A stretch of 64,000 nt of DNA, taken from positions 62,001 to 126,000 of the forward strand of contig JABMLP010000035.1 of assembly GCA_013176395.1 (NCBI GenBank), written 5' to 3'. Position 1 is the first letter of the stretch; the number at the start of each line of letters is the position of its first letter. This DNA comes from Venturia oleaginea (Eukaryota > Ascomycota > Dothideomycetes > Venturiales > Venturiaceae). The notes below the pieces were generated by a model, which had not been told where the DNA came from, ran no database searches, and saw only the letters and a program-made list of their open reading frames with translations. Of the stretch, positions 1 to 13,716 are shown piece after piece. A program made the position numbers and the translations under genes.

Positions 1-3000
1 CTGTATAGCGACTAACTGTCGCATTGCTGAATCCGCAGAGACACCTTGATTGACGTCGTCGATGAGAGACAGGTCTCCCAAATGCGCACCTATCCGCATC
101 GTGCTGCCCATTATGAACACTGAGACGTTCGCTGTGTTTAGACCCAACGTCGCCAGTCGAATGCCATCATTGTTCAGAACGATAGCAATTCTTTCGAGAT
201 CTGCCTTGACACGAATCTTGTCGACATCTTGCGCAGCAGGTTCTGCCTGTCCAGCATCTTTTGCAGCGATGGCCTTTTGATCCGGCGATGATGCTGACGG
301 CTCTCCAGAATTCGTAAAGGTCGCTAAAACGAAATCCAAGAGCGTCAACAAGGTTCTCCGCGTCACAATGACATTAATCGTCGACACGGCAATATCCAAG
401 TTCGTAGCTATGCCTTCGTACTTGGTCATAAATTCTGGCGAGTCTTTGTTAACTTTGACGAACTTGAGTTTGAACAGATCCTCTCCTTTCGACTTCTCGG
501 ACTCGATGATGTTTCGGAATTCTGGCATGGGGGTCTCTTCAACATGGTCTTCGACGGCGAGACTTTGCAAGCGTACTTCAGCTACCATGTCGAAAGGTCT
601 TTGATAGAAGACAAGCGAAAAGTGTTCCGCTACCAAGTCTACCAGGAGGTCATCTGGTCGCTTGCCATCAGGATCTGCACGAAACAGCGACCCTTGCAGC
701 TTATCGACCGTGAACTTGAATTCAAAGTTCCGTTGACTTATGGGAACTTCGGGCTGCTTGGACTGTGCGGACACGGCTTCAGAAGCCTCGGTGTCTCCGC
801 TGACACTTTCTTCCTCCATGACTAGGTCATGCTTTTGCTCGGGGGAAAACGCAAAGGACCGGGAACGATCCCCAGTCTCGGATTTGCCGGGTGGTAATTC
901 GGAGTCCGTTATGTCTCCGACCTTCTTAGGCTCATCACCATCGCTGAATTTGGGAATGGCAACATCGATCAGTCTCATCAAACTCTTGTATTTTTGATCT
1001 GAAATCGTGGCGTGCAGGATCGGTAAATGGCCAGAAATCTTGAACTTCGTCAAATCAGTTGCCTTTGGTACAATGCAGGTCTGAATAGCAAAGTCCATGT
1101 TGATCCGATCGACTATGTGCAAGTTTTTGGGCGAGTCCTTGGCCTCCAATTGGCCTCTTGTTTCCTCGATTGTGGTTCCAATCAAGACTTGAGTTGAGTC
1201 CAATTTCAGGATGAATTTGTCGTACATCAACCCTTCCAGACGATGGAAGTCTTCTTCGCTCAATTTTTGCCGTTGTTTTGACTGTATGTCTCTCAGCGTA
1301 TCCTTGTCCACCAGCTCGCTAGTGACGCTGGCGTGACCGGCATCTACGATCAAACAAAGACTACTCTTTTCGGTAACAGAATCTGGCACGATGATTAAAG
1401 GTGCTTGGAGGTCGAGTTTGGCGTTGATGGTCTTGTGCTCCTCGAGCGCGAATTCAAGACCGGCTCTTGTCTGTTGACGAATGCCCTCAACGGTTGCGCC
1501 GGCAGTTTCCATCAAAGCTCCAATGGACTCCATGTGTCGCTCTGGAGGCTTGAAGAACTTGACTACCTCCACGACAAACTTTGGATTGTAGATGATCTCC
1601 ATTCCCTTGAGTTTCATGGTCAATGCCATGTCTGCGCTTCCGTCGAGAGGATTGTTCTCGAATGCAAGCTGAAAGAAGGGATCTTCTGGTTCAGCCTGCT
1701 CTTCTTCTTTGTCGACTCCGTCATCTGCGCCGTCCTTGGTATCTCTGCCAAGTTCCTCAGCATCATCGAGCTCGACAATTCTCTCATCATCGGATATCTC
1801 CGGAGCATCCTTGACAGTGATGATTTGTGGGAACAAGCTGCCTTCTGTGGTGCCATCGTACAATCGCATCCCTTCCAGTGTAACCTTGGCAAGAAGAGAG
1901 TCTGTGCGTTGCTGGATTTCGGTCTTAAAATTGTCAAACAACAGTCGAAGGATCTCGGTCTTCGCATTGTGCGGATCTCTTTTCAGAGTGAAACTTCCTG
2001 TCCGAAGGCTCAGGTCGACTTGAAGCTTGACGTATTCCTTTGGCATGTCAACTGCTTCTGCGATAGACTGTTTCTCGTCAAAGTTAATGGCACTGTAAAG
2101 CTCTTTCCGCTGCTGGTCAGACATCTGACTGTCATCAGCAGCATCGTCCTCTGTCTTCTTGCTGCCTCCAAAGGCCCATTGTGACCAGGTTTGCTTCGGA
2201 GCAGGTTTTGGGTGCTCGACATTCTCTTTGCGAAGCTGGTTGCGTGCAAGAGACCTCCAGAATCGGAGATCCTCGTAAGAAAGCTTGTGTTCGAGTTTGT
2301 CCATTTCCGCCGTTTCGTCAGGCGTAAGCTTCTCTTCCTTCTTCTTCTTCTTGAATAAGTCAATATATCGTATCCGATCATCTCTTCGTTCTGCAAAGTA
2401 AGCCCACGACCAGCGCTTGTTACGATCGTGAATTTTGTCAAGCACAGCCTGTCCAGCGAATTGGAGCCAGGCTCGTGGGTCTTCAGAAGGTCGACTCTTT
2501 GGTTGAAACTTCTTGTATTCTTGGTGTCTGATGAAGTAGTGGAAAAGATCTACAAGCATGAGAGCATCCCGGTATTGGTCATCGTCGATGATGAATCCTA
2601 GCTCATCGAAGAGAACCTTTGCCTTGAGCTTTGGCCGGTCAGCCTTGCCTGTCTTATCCATTTCTAGGCCAGCTCGGCCTGTGACTGGCTTCAAGATGAA
2701 CTGATGTTCCTCAATTGCCCGGCTGTCCCCCTTGACTATGAGACCTTTGAATTTCTCTAAGAACTCCTCATGGTCCACGCCTTCCTGCGATCCTTTGCCA
2801 GTTCCCAGCAATTCTGCATCGGTGTCCCAGTATACAGCGAGCGATTTAAGGGAGGCGAGCTTGTGGGTGGTGCTTGAGGTGCTCTGAATGAAAGTCGGCT
2901 TCCAGTTCTCGTCGGTACTGACAGCATCGAAACTTTCGAGAGTGATACCGAGTGCGAAAGGATGGCCTGGATCCGAGATGGAATCCTCGTAGCGAATGTG

Positions 3001-3474
3001 GATGTTCTTGACCGAAACTTGTACATTGTCCACAATTGCAGTGACCAAGCTCGAAGTAAATGTCTGGCTCTTCTTCTGCTCTTCCTGACTCAGGCCTTCT
3101 GTGTTCCTTTCCTTCAACAGCTCGGCACTGTCCAGCTTTTCCATTTTCACGGCATGGTCCCTTCGCTCCTGGTCTTCTGGGTCATAGTCTGCATCTTCCC
3201 GTGGTGCAGCAAGAAGGAATACATCCTCAATGTTCACCTTAACAGGCTTCCCGCGCAGATTGGACCAAGGTATGGAGAGAGTGATTTGGCCAACGTGCCC
3301 CTCGACCACATTGAGAGGCAGATGCATCTGGTCGAGGGCTTCTTTTCGCAATTCCAAGTCGGTCAACTTGACATCGCCAGACCAGATGCCAACGTTGAGC
3401 TGTTTTGCGTCAAAGTTCTGGACATACATGCCCAAGAACCTGTTCAGCAGGTTGGAGACGAGTCCCTCGAGCAT
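1..3474 (-). CDS. vps13: VPS13 lipid-transfer protein, N-terminal part (cut by window start)
   Basis: The frame is open without interruption from the ATG at 3474 to base 1 (1158 codons), so no intron is needed here. The product begins MLEGLVSNLLNRFLG and continues with the QLNVGIWSGDVKL block, the Chorein_N / VPS13 N-terminal signature. Known role of the family: a rod-shaped bridge moving bulk phospholipid between membranes at ER, mitochondria, endosome and prospore contact sites. The N-terminal chorein domain caps the rod, and the following RBG repeats form the hydrophobic groove. Fungal VPS13 is about 3,100 residues, so roughly the first third is visible. An acidic low-complexity insert sits around 1705-1800. 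Numerous short frames on the other strand are antisense shadows. Confidence 0.95.
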   Translation of the reverse strand, partial: MLEGLVSNLLNRFLGMYVQNFDAKQLNVGIWSGDVKLTDLELRKEALDQMHLPLNVVEGHVGQITLSIPWSNLRGKPVKVNIEDVFLLAAPREDADYDPEDQERRDHAVKMEKLDSAELLKERNTEGLSQEEQKKSQTFTSSLVTAIVDNVQVSVKNIHIRYEDSISDPGHPFALGITLESFDAVSTDENWKPTFIQSTSSTTHKLASLKSLAVYWDTDAELLGTGKGSQEGVDHEEFLEKFKGLIVKGDSRAIEEHQFILKPVTGRAGLEMDKTGKADRPKLKAKVLFDELGFIIDDDQYRDALMLVDLFHYFIRHQEYKKFQPKSRPSEDPRAWLQFAGQAVLDKIHDRNKRWSWAYFAERRDDRIRYIDLFKKKKKEEKLTPDETAEMDKLEHKLSYEDLRFWRSLARNQLRKENVEHPKPAPKQTWSQWAFGGSKKTEDDAADDSQMSDQQRKELYSAINFDEKQSIAEAVDMPKEYVKLQVDLSLRTGSFTLKRDPHNAKTEILRLLFDNFKTEIQQRTDSLLAKVTLEGMRLYDGTTEGSLFPQIITVKDAPEISDDERIVELDDAEELGRDTKDGADDGVDKEEEQAEPEDPFFQLAFENNPLDGSADMALTMKLKGMEIIYNPKFVVEVVKFFKPPERHMESIGALMETAGATVEGIRQQTRAGLEFALEEHKTINAKLDLQAPLIIVPDSVTEKSSLCLIVDAGHASVTSELVDKDTLRDIQSKQRQKLSEEDFHRLEGLMYDKFILKLDSTQVLIGTTIEETRGQLEAKDSPKNLHIVDRINMDFAIQTCIVPKATDLTKFKISGHLPILHATISDQKYKSLMRLIDVAIPKFSDGDEPKKVGDITDSELPPGKSETGDRSRSFAFSPEQKHDLVMEEESVSGDTEASEAVSAQSKQPEVPISQRNFEFKFTVDKLQGSLFRADPDGKRPDDLLVDLVAEHFSLVFYQRPFDMVAEVRLQSLAVEDHVEETPMPEFRNIIESEKSKGEDLFKLKFVKVNKDSPEFMTKYEGIATNLDIAVSTINVIVTRRTLLTLLDFVLATFTNSGEPSASSPDQKAIAAKDAGQAEPAAQDVDKIRVKADLERIAIVLNNDGIRLATLGLNTANVSVFIMGSTMRIGAHLGDLSLIDDVNQGVSADSAMRQLVAIQ

Positions 3475-3957
3475 GATTGCTGTTGGGTGGCCGTCAACCG
3501 CGCCTGGTGTCTATGTGTATCGTACCACGGTAGTGGATGTGTGGGTGTTGGAGGTGGGGTTGTTTACTGTATTGGCTTCATGACGGTATCGTGGCGTTGA
3601 GGTCGTGGGAGGATGCCTCGAGGGATGGTGGGAGGGTGGGAGGGTGGGAGGATGGAAGGAGTCAGTCAAGTAAATCAAAAGAGAGCGAGAAGGAAGCAGT
3701 GATATAGCAACGAGCAATTCAATAATCGAAATGAAATCCCCCTTCGTACGCACCAACAACGAAACTTGTTGTTGGAATGTTTGCCTAGACCATGACGTGT
3801 ATTTTCATAGCGCGAGTCATGCATCAGAGATCGGCTTTCTGATCCAACTATCATTCATTTCCATCTTCTCCTGTTTTGGTCATGGTATATATTCATCAGG
3901 CTTATGTCCATATCTTGTCTGTACCTCTCTGCATCAAACAACCACCCTCTGGCCACC
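3475..3957. other. Intergenic: VPS13 upstream region and 3' flank of the next minus-strand gene
   Basis: No coding signal. A G-rich run of short GGGAGGGT-like tandem units lies at about 3625-3655, in the presumed VPS13 promoter. The rest is AT-rich and carries the 3' flank of the gene ending at 3958. Confidence 0.5.
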
Positions 3958-4747
3958 TCAGCGACCCCGATAATTGTCCCTATTATTCTGCTGCATGCTC
4001 TGCAAAATTCTATCATGTGCCGAAAATCCCCTAATCAAAGGCGCTCCCTGGTACAAACTTAGATGCACATGCTCCATATTGTAAGGCAGCGCAAGATGAT
4101 TAGGATACTCTCCGTGAGCAGCAAGATGAGGCATAAAGACATCAGGGGGTGAGACTCCTGCTCGGAACATATCGACACCCCTTTGGATACTTCCTACTGT
4201 ATCGTACGATCCGTGAGGTGCTTCTGGATCATCCATGTCTTCAAGAGAAGGATCTTCAGCTTCTGTTGGGCTGTTTGATCGTCTCGGTTCTCTAATTGGG
4301 CCGTGTATTGGAGTAACTCTCGCTGGAGGCTCTCTCGGAGCAGGTCTTCTCCCAGGCGGCCGTATTTCGTGAGGCTTTCTTGTCGCAGAGTCTTTCGCTG
4401 AGCCATGTTTTGCTTGCTGCCGAATATGCCACCGTGTAGCTCGATTTGAACCTTTTTTGGCTCCGCGATTCGACGCTGATTGACGCTCTTCTAGAACGTC
4501 GGCCATGTCGGGGGCTATCCAACCTGGAAATATCAACATCCAAAGTGCAGACGTAGAGACTCATTGTCAACTTACCGTCGGGCTCAGCCTGCCTAAAGTC
4601 ATCGTTCATATCATGAACTCCACCTTCATTTGAATCTCCAGTCCTCGCACCAAGAGATCCGATCCATTCTTCTTCTTCATCACTCCAGGGACCTTCCGCT
4701 GGCCTCGATTTCTTCTTTCCCAGTTTTGAGCGTAATTTATCGAACAT
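3958..4747 (-). CDS. Unknown protein, two exons, basic and proline-rich
   Basis: Exon 1 is 4576-4747 and exon 2 is 3958-4523, joined across a 52-nt intron (GTAAGT donor at 4575, TTTCCAG acceptor). The phase-1 join restores a glycine codon and keeps the frame open to TGA at 3958. The start chosen is MFDKLRSKLGKKK; a further ATG lies 19 codons upstream in frame. The product (~245 aa) starts with a basic stretch, has an acidic WSDEEEEWIG segment, a basic proline/arginine-rich middle and a more ordered C-terminus rich in His, Gly and Tyr. No signal peptide, membrane helix or catalytic motif is seen. It is probably a conserved fungal hypothetical protein; function not recognised. Confidence 0.65.
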
Positions 4748-6218
4748 GGATCTGATGATGGAAAGAATTGGTGATGCCCTGCAGTCCTCTGGTGATTTCT
4801 GCACTGGCGCTCACAATATGAAATAGTTTAGAAAAGGGGAAACGGAAACAGAAACGAGATATCGTCAAACGGAGAATCATTCATTCACAAACGAAGGAAG
4901 AAGTGACCTCGTCACGAGCAACGCAAACCTGTCACAAGAGCCACCCAGATACAATCATTCTAGATCCTACCAACAGAGCAGCAAGCTTCGACTGGTTTGT
5001 CATACCCCAATACCAGCCGAGCCTCCAACTCACTTCTACCAAAATATACCAATACCAATCAAAATCCATACCACAAAATCTCTCTCTTCTCCAAACCAGC
5101 TCATTTCCAAACATGCAAACAAAACGTAGAAGAAGAGAAGAACCCCCCCCTTGGAGAAAGAACTATCCTTCCCCAACGAAAACGCTTCAACAAAGGGCCT
5201 ACCTACATCCAAGCCGTAAACTACAGCCCAAGAATAAAACTGCATAAAGATATCAAGTGCCCATCCTCTAACACGAGCTGACAAAATACCTCCTCCCTCC
5301 AAAAATCACCCACACCAAAACCCAACAAACCCCCTCCTCCTCCTAAACAAACCCATCCCCCCTTTCTAGCCCAAATTTCTCACCCTTACCTACATCTATA
5401 CCACAATCCTCCAGCCTCCTATCCTCCCTCCTATCTAGTCTAATTGCCAACACAACCCACCACAATCCTCCAGCCTCCTATCCTCCCTCCTATCTAGTCT
5501 AATTGCCAACACAACCCACCACGACCCAACGCCAGCCCATCCCCACCACCCACCCAGCCACACAAAACCGTCCGCACCATTAAAAACAACAACAGCAACC
5601 CTCATGAACCACTTTTGTACCTTATATCGCCATACTTCCCCTAACGCCATACTTATACTCATGCTTCCCCCTACCTACCTACCCACCCGACAGATCGACG
5701 GCGACGGCGACGACAAAAAGAAAAGGGAAAGAAAAGAAAAGTTACGGGAGGTGATGAAGTAAGATCGATAAGGTAAGAGACGGCCATGGCAGAACGTAGA
5801 ATCTTACGCTCGTGTCAAAGGAACAGATTAAAACAGAATTCATCGACATAGCAGTCCACGTTGACATATTCCCAGCCATCTCGAGTAAAAGCTTGCTTTC
5901 TGTAGAATCATCCATGTCGATAATATGAGTGAACCGTTCAAAGCACAACCAAACATATCAAGAGCAAAACTTCATCAAATTTGTCAAAATTCATAATAAC
6001 CTCTTTCTACCAGCGCGCCAAGATCCCCTTCGCCAAAACAAAGAGTTCGAACTCAGCCTTCCGGACAGAAAAGGTTGCTCGTTTCTCGATGATTCAAGCG
6101 CATACAGCCATAGCATCATCATCGTAAGAATCTCCGGTCTCCAAAGCACCAGAATATGCCCGCGCTCAACGCCCAAATCTAGACCCTTATCAAAACAATG
6201 TTTGGTCAAATCGTCCAT
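4748..6218. other. Intergenic stretch without recognisable gene
   Basis: About 1.5 kb. C- and A-rich, pyrimidine/purine-skewed sequence with only short unrelated frames. It contains a 59-bp direct duplication (5401-5518) and probably the promoter of the gene starting at 4747 and the 3' flank of the gene ending at 6219. Confidence 0.5.
5401..5518. repeat. Two-copy 59-bp tandem duplication
   Basis: The unit starting CCACAATCCTCCAGCC at 5401 is repeated without change at 5460. The copies are perfect, suggesting a recent slippage or duplication in non-coding DNA. Confidence 0.9.
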
Positions 6219-7373
6219 CTAACCCTGTCCGTGACCGCTGTTACCACTGTTTTGGTTGTTACCTCTGTAACTTGGGTGCGTCTGCATGCTTCCACCACTT
6301 GTCTGCATCTGTTGCTCGCCAAACTGACCAAACATTGCCTGACGTTGACCACGATCAAAGTCCTTGAGAAGGCCGTGGCTGAATGTGTAGTTGGTACCAC
6401 CAGCCGTGTAGCTTGATGGATGACCCGTTCCGCTATAGTAGTACGGAGTCGACTGCTGTGAGAAGCCTGGAGGAGGACCGCTTGCAGAGTTAGGGTTGTA
6501 CGAGGAAGCGAGCTGGCCTTGTTGAATTTCCCATGCACTGGGTGAGGTGGTAACATCAACGGGGGCGGTGGAGAAACGCTGGGTTGCATGAACCATAGTG
6601 ATGGCGTCGGAATTGTCCTTGGCGTGCTTCTCCAATGCATCAATACGGCTGTGGAGAGAGTCAATCTTTTCTACCAAAGTGGTGTTCATCTGGAACAACT
6701 TGTCTATTGGCTTGACGAGGTTCTTCTGCATGGCCGCGCCCAATGACTCGATGGCAGCAGTGACCTCAGACTTGTAACGCTCAACACCGTCTGCTGTGCG
6801 TACAGTCTCATTCTCAATGGCCTTGATCTTGTCCATCACGTCGCTGTACATCACGTTCATCTGTTTGAGATTCTCTTCATGATTCTTGACCGCGTTCTTG
6901 TTGATGGTGCCCGTCTCTCGGATGAGGGTTTCCTGCACATACCACTGGCTGTGATCAATGTGACTGTGAAGTACAAGGTAGGCATCGAGGGTCTGGCCAG
7001 CTGGGAGTGGGCTTCTCAGTTCTTCGCTGTCGACTTTACCGCCAGCGTCAGCGGCAGCGCCGGTGCCATTGGTAAGCGGCACAGGCGGGCGGTGCTGCTG
7101 ACTGAATCGGAGAGGTGGTGGCACGGCGCTAGGGTGACCAGTGGAAAAGCTGGCTGGAACGTCAGAGCCAGGGCTCTTGTCGCTGGGGGCACCCATATTT
7201 TCGAGTGCGTTGGCGAGAAGAGGTGACAGAAAGAGTCCCAGGCCGATGGCGTAGCTGGTGGAGCGAACTTGATCGCTGGAGAGGCTGAAGGAGGAGTTTG
7301 CGGTGACTTGCGGAGAGATGATGTCTGAGTTTAGGCTGCTAGTTGTGTCAATGTGTGTTTGAAAGTAAGTCAT
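6219..7373 (-). CDS. Coiled-coil / disordered protein (separate gene or 3' exon of the 7384-9642 gene)
   Basis: The frame ends at TAG 6219-6221. An ATG at 7373 gives 384 aa; an ATG at 7196 (MGAPSDKSPGSD) would give about 325 aa. Residues ~60-110 are proline/serine-rich. A long charged helical stretch of about 100 residues (from about residue 165, ENLKQMN...DALEKHAKD) looks like a coiled coil. The C-terminus is low-complexity, rich in Gly, Gln, Ser, Tyr and Asn. No catalytic motif. A 52-nt intron (7336-7387, GTGAGT..CAG) would fuse this frame in phase to the upstream minus-strand exon. One gene of four exons (6219-9642, ~979 aa) is therefore a serious alternative. Function unknown. Confidence 0.6.
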   Translation of the reverse strand: MTYFQTHIDTTSSLNSDIISPQVTANSSFSLSSDQVRSTSYAIGLGLFLSPLLANALENMGAPSDKSPGSDVPASFSTGHPSAVPPPLRFSQQHRPPVPLTNGTGAAADAGGKVDSEELRSPLPAGQTLDAYLVLHSHIDHSQWYVQETLIRETGTINKNAVKNHEENLKQMNVMYSDVMDKIKAIENETVRTADGVERYKSEVTAAIESLGAAMQKNLVKPIDKLFQMNTTLVEKIDSLHSRIDALEKHAKDNSDAITMVHATQRFSTAPVDVTTSPSAWEIQQGQLASSYNPNSASGPPPGFSQQSTPYYYSGTGHPSSYTAGGTNYTFSHGLLKDFDRGQRQAMFGQFGEQQMQTSGGSMQTHPSYRGNNQNSGNSGHGQG

Positions 7374-7383
7374 GTGAAGATAC

Positions 7384-9642
7384 TCACGACGACTCCAATG
7401 GCTGGTGACGTGTAGTTTGATCGATGGGCGAGACCTTTGGCAGAACGAAGACGGACGTATCCCTCTGCTGATGAAGTCAGTCGATCATGTGAGGTGAAGA
7501 GAAGAAAGAGATGGAAGGTGCGGTCGAGTCAAGTGGGATGTAGTGTTGAGGACCGGGTAAACAAACAAAGTGATGCGAGGACGCGGAAAGAACGGGAATT
7601 CTGAACACCTCGAAATCCATCTTAAGTCTTTGATTCGAGATCGAAGGCTCGAAATTTCTGGAGAGCTCAGAAAGGAGCCTGGTCAGAAATCTCAAGTCTT
7701 CGCTCTCAGGTCAAAGACCATAGAACAGACACGAGTTATCCAAAAGTCCTATTGTCCACTTTGTCCTCCATCGCAAAAGTTTCTTGGTACTCACATTCCG
7801 ACTCGGCCTAAATCCATCCACCTGAAAATTAGCAGGCGAATAAAACCCCGGTTTGAGCACCTCAGGAACACCCAATTTTTGTGCCTGCACCTGAGACAAC
7901 AGACTGCCCTCACTCCAGCGTCGGCTAAGGCTCCTCACACTCGGTGCACCTGGTGAGAGACCCGAGATATCTAGATCCAGACCATCCCGCCCACCAAGAC
8001 TATCAGCAATGGTAGGTGCGAGAGATCCATCAGAGCCATTTCTGGACCGTCCTCCGAATAGGAGGGCTGTGGCGATGGAGTTGTTGCTAGACGACTTTTG
8101 GGTATTGTTAGTCTAGATATTAAGCTTGACGGCCATCGAGCTTCCGGTGCATGAGCTCAAGTGGGTGTGACAGTGAACAATCGGAGATTAACTTACAGAA
8201 GACTCGCTGCTACTATTACCAATACTCGCCTGATAAGATGTCACAGCCCTATTATTCGCAATCAAATCCGCATAATCGTTCCTTTCCAACCTCACCAAGC
8301 CCCTCGGTAACTGCGAGATCTTAGGAACAGGAGTTGGACTGCTAACGAAAGCAGTATTAGGCGTATCGGGATCTGAATCTTCGTCTTCGGGGACCGTGGA
8401 GATGCTTCGTGGAGGATACTCTGTAACGAGAGCACGATTAGAATTCGTACGGATGCGTGTCTTGAAGATTGATTCTTTGGAAGGCGGTGTTGGAGGAAGG
8501 GAATCGTTCATGTATTGAAGACTCTTTGCTCGAAGAAAGATCTCGCTGCTATGCTTCGCTGCAACGTCGTTGGCCTTGCTGGCTGCAGCTCGGGCTCCAA
8601 CAACGGTGGCGATATCGCTGACAGTGCGATGATCAGACAGCATCGGAACAATCGTACCACGTCCACCGACTTTGCGAATCTCAAGATCGGTGGGTGAGTA
8701 GCCGGTGCGCTCGGCGCTCATGCGAATCTCTCGATCAGAAGGCGCATCGAAGCACTGAGCGTCTCCACCAAGTTTAGGCGTAGGACCAGAGCACTTGAAA
8801 TCAAATCCTTCCTTCTCCAACTTCTTCTGTGCTACGGCAACAGCCTTTCCCTGCTTCTTTCCCAAACTCTCCTTACCCAACACTTTGGCAGCTTTGTAGG
8901 TCGCAGGAATATCTGGGGTATCGGGTAGCTTCGGAGAGGCACCACCCTTGAAGAAGTCGAAGAATTTCTTGCCAGGACTCTTTGGACGCTTGATTTTCTC
9001 GGGTTCAATGACGAATGATTGGTTTGCGGATTCATTTCCCTCGGCGATGGCATCGTACATCATGTCCTCCATCTGTTTATGTCGTGTTGACTCGTTCTTT
9101 TCGCGTTGAGTTGGGACTGCGTATTCGGCGCCATCTGGAACGAGTTTGAGATCTTCTTCCATGGAAGGAGCTTGATTGGAGCTGGCGAGGCTAAGCGGTG
9201 GTGGAGCAGCCTTCTTCTTCTTCTTTGATGTCTTCACGAGTGTAGCATGCGAAGTCTTTGACTTGAGAGTGGTCGATTCGCGACGCCCAGCTTCCATGAA
9301 CTGCCCCATCATAGTCATGGGCGAATCTGGAAATGGCTCCGATCCGTTGGGTGTGCCACTCCTCTCCCGACTCGCCCTGCTCTGCTTTTGTGCAAACGCA
9401 TTACCCTGAAGTAAATGTCTCTCCTTCTGAAATTCCTGAAATTCCTGAACACTGCCCCATTGACGCAAAGATGGACGAGACTCCTCCGACATTGATGGAC
9501 GCGGACCGCACGGCAACGGCTGGTTTGGCTTGGTTAGATCCGCTGGCTGCTGGTTGGGGTTGTTTGGAGCCAGAAGAGGCAACTCTTCCACTTGAGGTTC
9601 CTTAGGCGACTTCTTCTTGAAAGGAGACTTGGAACGGAGCAT
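7384..9642 (-). CDS. Large serine-rich disordered protein, three exons
   Basis: Exon 1 is 8197-9642 (482 codons from MLRSKSPFKKKSPKEP). A GTAAGT donor and a 102-nt intron lead to exon 2, 7795-8094 (100 codons). A GTGAGT donor and a 330-nt intron lead to exon 3, beginning at 7464 (RDTSVFVLPKVSP). Exon 3 either stops at TGA 7384-7386 or is spliced at 7387 onto the downstream frame. Phases agree at each join. The protein is basic at the N-terminus, with poly-lysine and proline-rich runs and a KKFFDFFKGGASP motif near the middle; it appears mostly disordered. No enzyme signature. The long second intron holds a pyrimidine-rich, promoter-like stretch, which is why two separate genes cannot be excluded. 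Confidence 0.6.
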
Positions 9643-10672
9643 GGTTGTTTTCGTGTCTCGAGACCGTATATCGTGGTTGAGTTTGTACTCGAGTGATCAA
9701 GGCGCGGTTGTAGCTGGTCTAACGAGAGGAAAAAAGCGGATCAGACTTGTGAATGGATGCAATAGCGAGTGAATAAGTGGCATGCGTAGAAGAGTGTCTG
9801 TGATGAGGCCAAAGAATACGTGAGTTGATGGAGTGTGAAGGCGGTTCCAGAATGAGTGTATGTCGATAATTTTTGTTGACTGGTTGTGTTGCTGCTATGC
9901 AATGCGAGGCTCCAAAACGCGTCACGTCCTGTGTTTTTTGATGGTGTTGTTTGTGCAATGTGGGAAATCAAAATCCCTGGAAATTGACAACACCAGAGAG
10001 CTAAGCATGTAAACAGTCATTACGAAATCTACCGTTCAGTGTCTTGAATAAAATGAATGTGGAGTCAACAGTCACACAATATTCTTAAAGAACGAGGCTG
10101 AAGTAATGAGACATACTCACTCCATCACACAACTTACCTCTTCGTCGCACTGGAACTAATAGGTAAGGTAGTTCCATGAAAACATCGCCTGGAGTTGCTC
10201 TCTTTCTACTCCAAATACCATCATCACCACATCACCGCCGACCCAGCCCATGGGCTACCAAAGTGTCACGTCTAAAGGTTTGTAAAATCAAACTTGAGAT
10301 TGATCGAAAATCAGTAGTAAAGGATAAGAGCCATGAATCTTCTATCCCTCTTGATCAACCTTCGCCGGAGAATCTGAGCATCACCCTAACCACCCTGAGC
10401 GCCTAGCAGCAAAACGGGAGAAAAAAAGATCAAGGTATCCCAACAACAAGCACGCGCCCAAACCCATGAAGGAAAATCAAATTGCGTCCGTTATATGAGG
10501 AGGAACGCTCAGTCAGGATTCGGGAGGGAAAGAAGTCGAATTAGCCTGGATTATGTGGTGTTGTTGTGTTCGATTGCTCGTACTCATCTCTGTTCGACTC
10601 GACTGCCGTGGTGATCCGGAATCCAGGAAAAAGCAAACGCTACTTTACGTACCTGAAGAGAAGGGATTCACT
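9643..10672. other. Intergenic, promoter of the 9642 gene and 3' flank of CDC42
   Basis: No frame here has family likeness or splice support. It holds the upstream region of the minus-strand gene starting at 9642 and, from about 10400, the presumed CDC42 3' UTR. Confidence 0.45.

Positions 10673-13716
<3,044 letters not shown>

Noticed and set aside
1405..2184. 259-codon plus-strand frame
   Set aside because: Antisense to the VPS13 coding frame; the minus strand has clear family motifs and this product has none.
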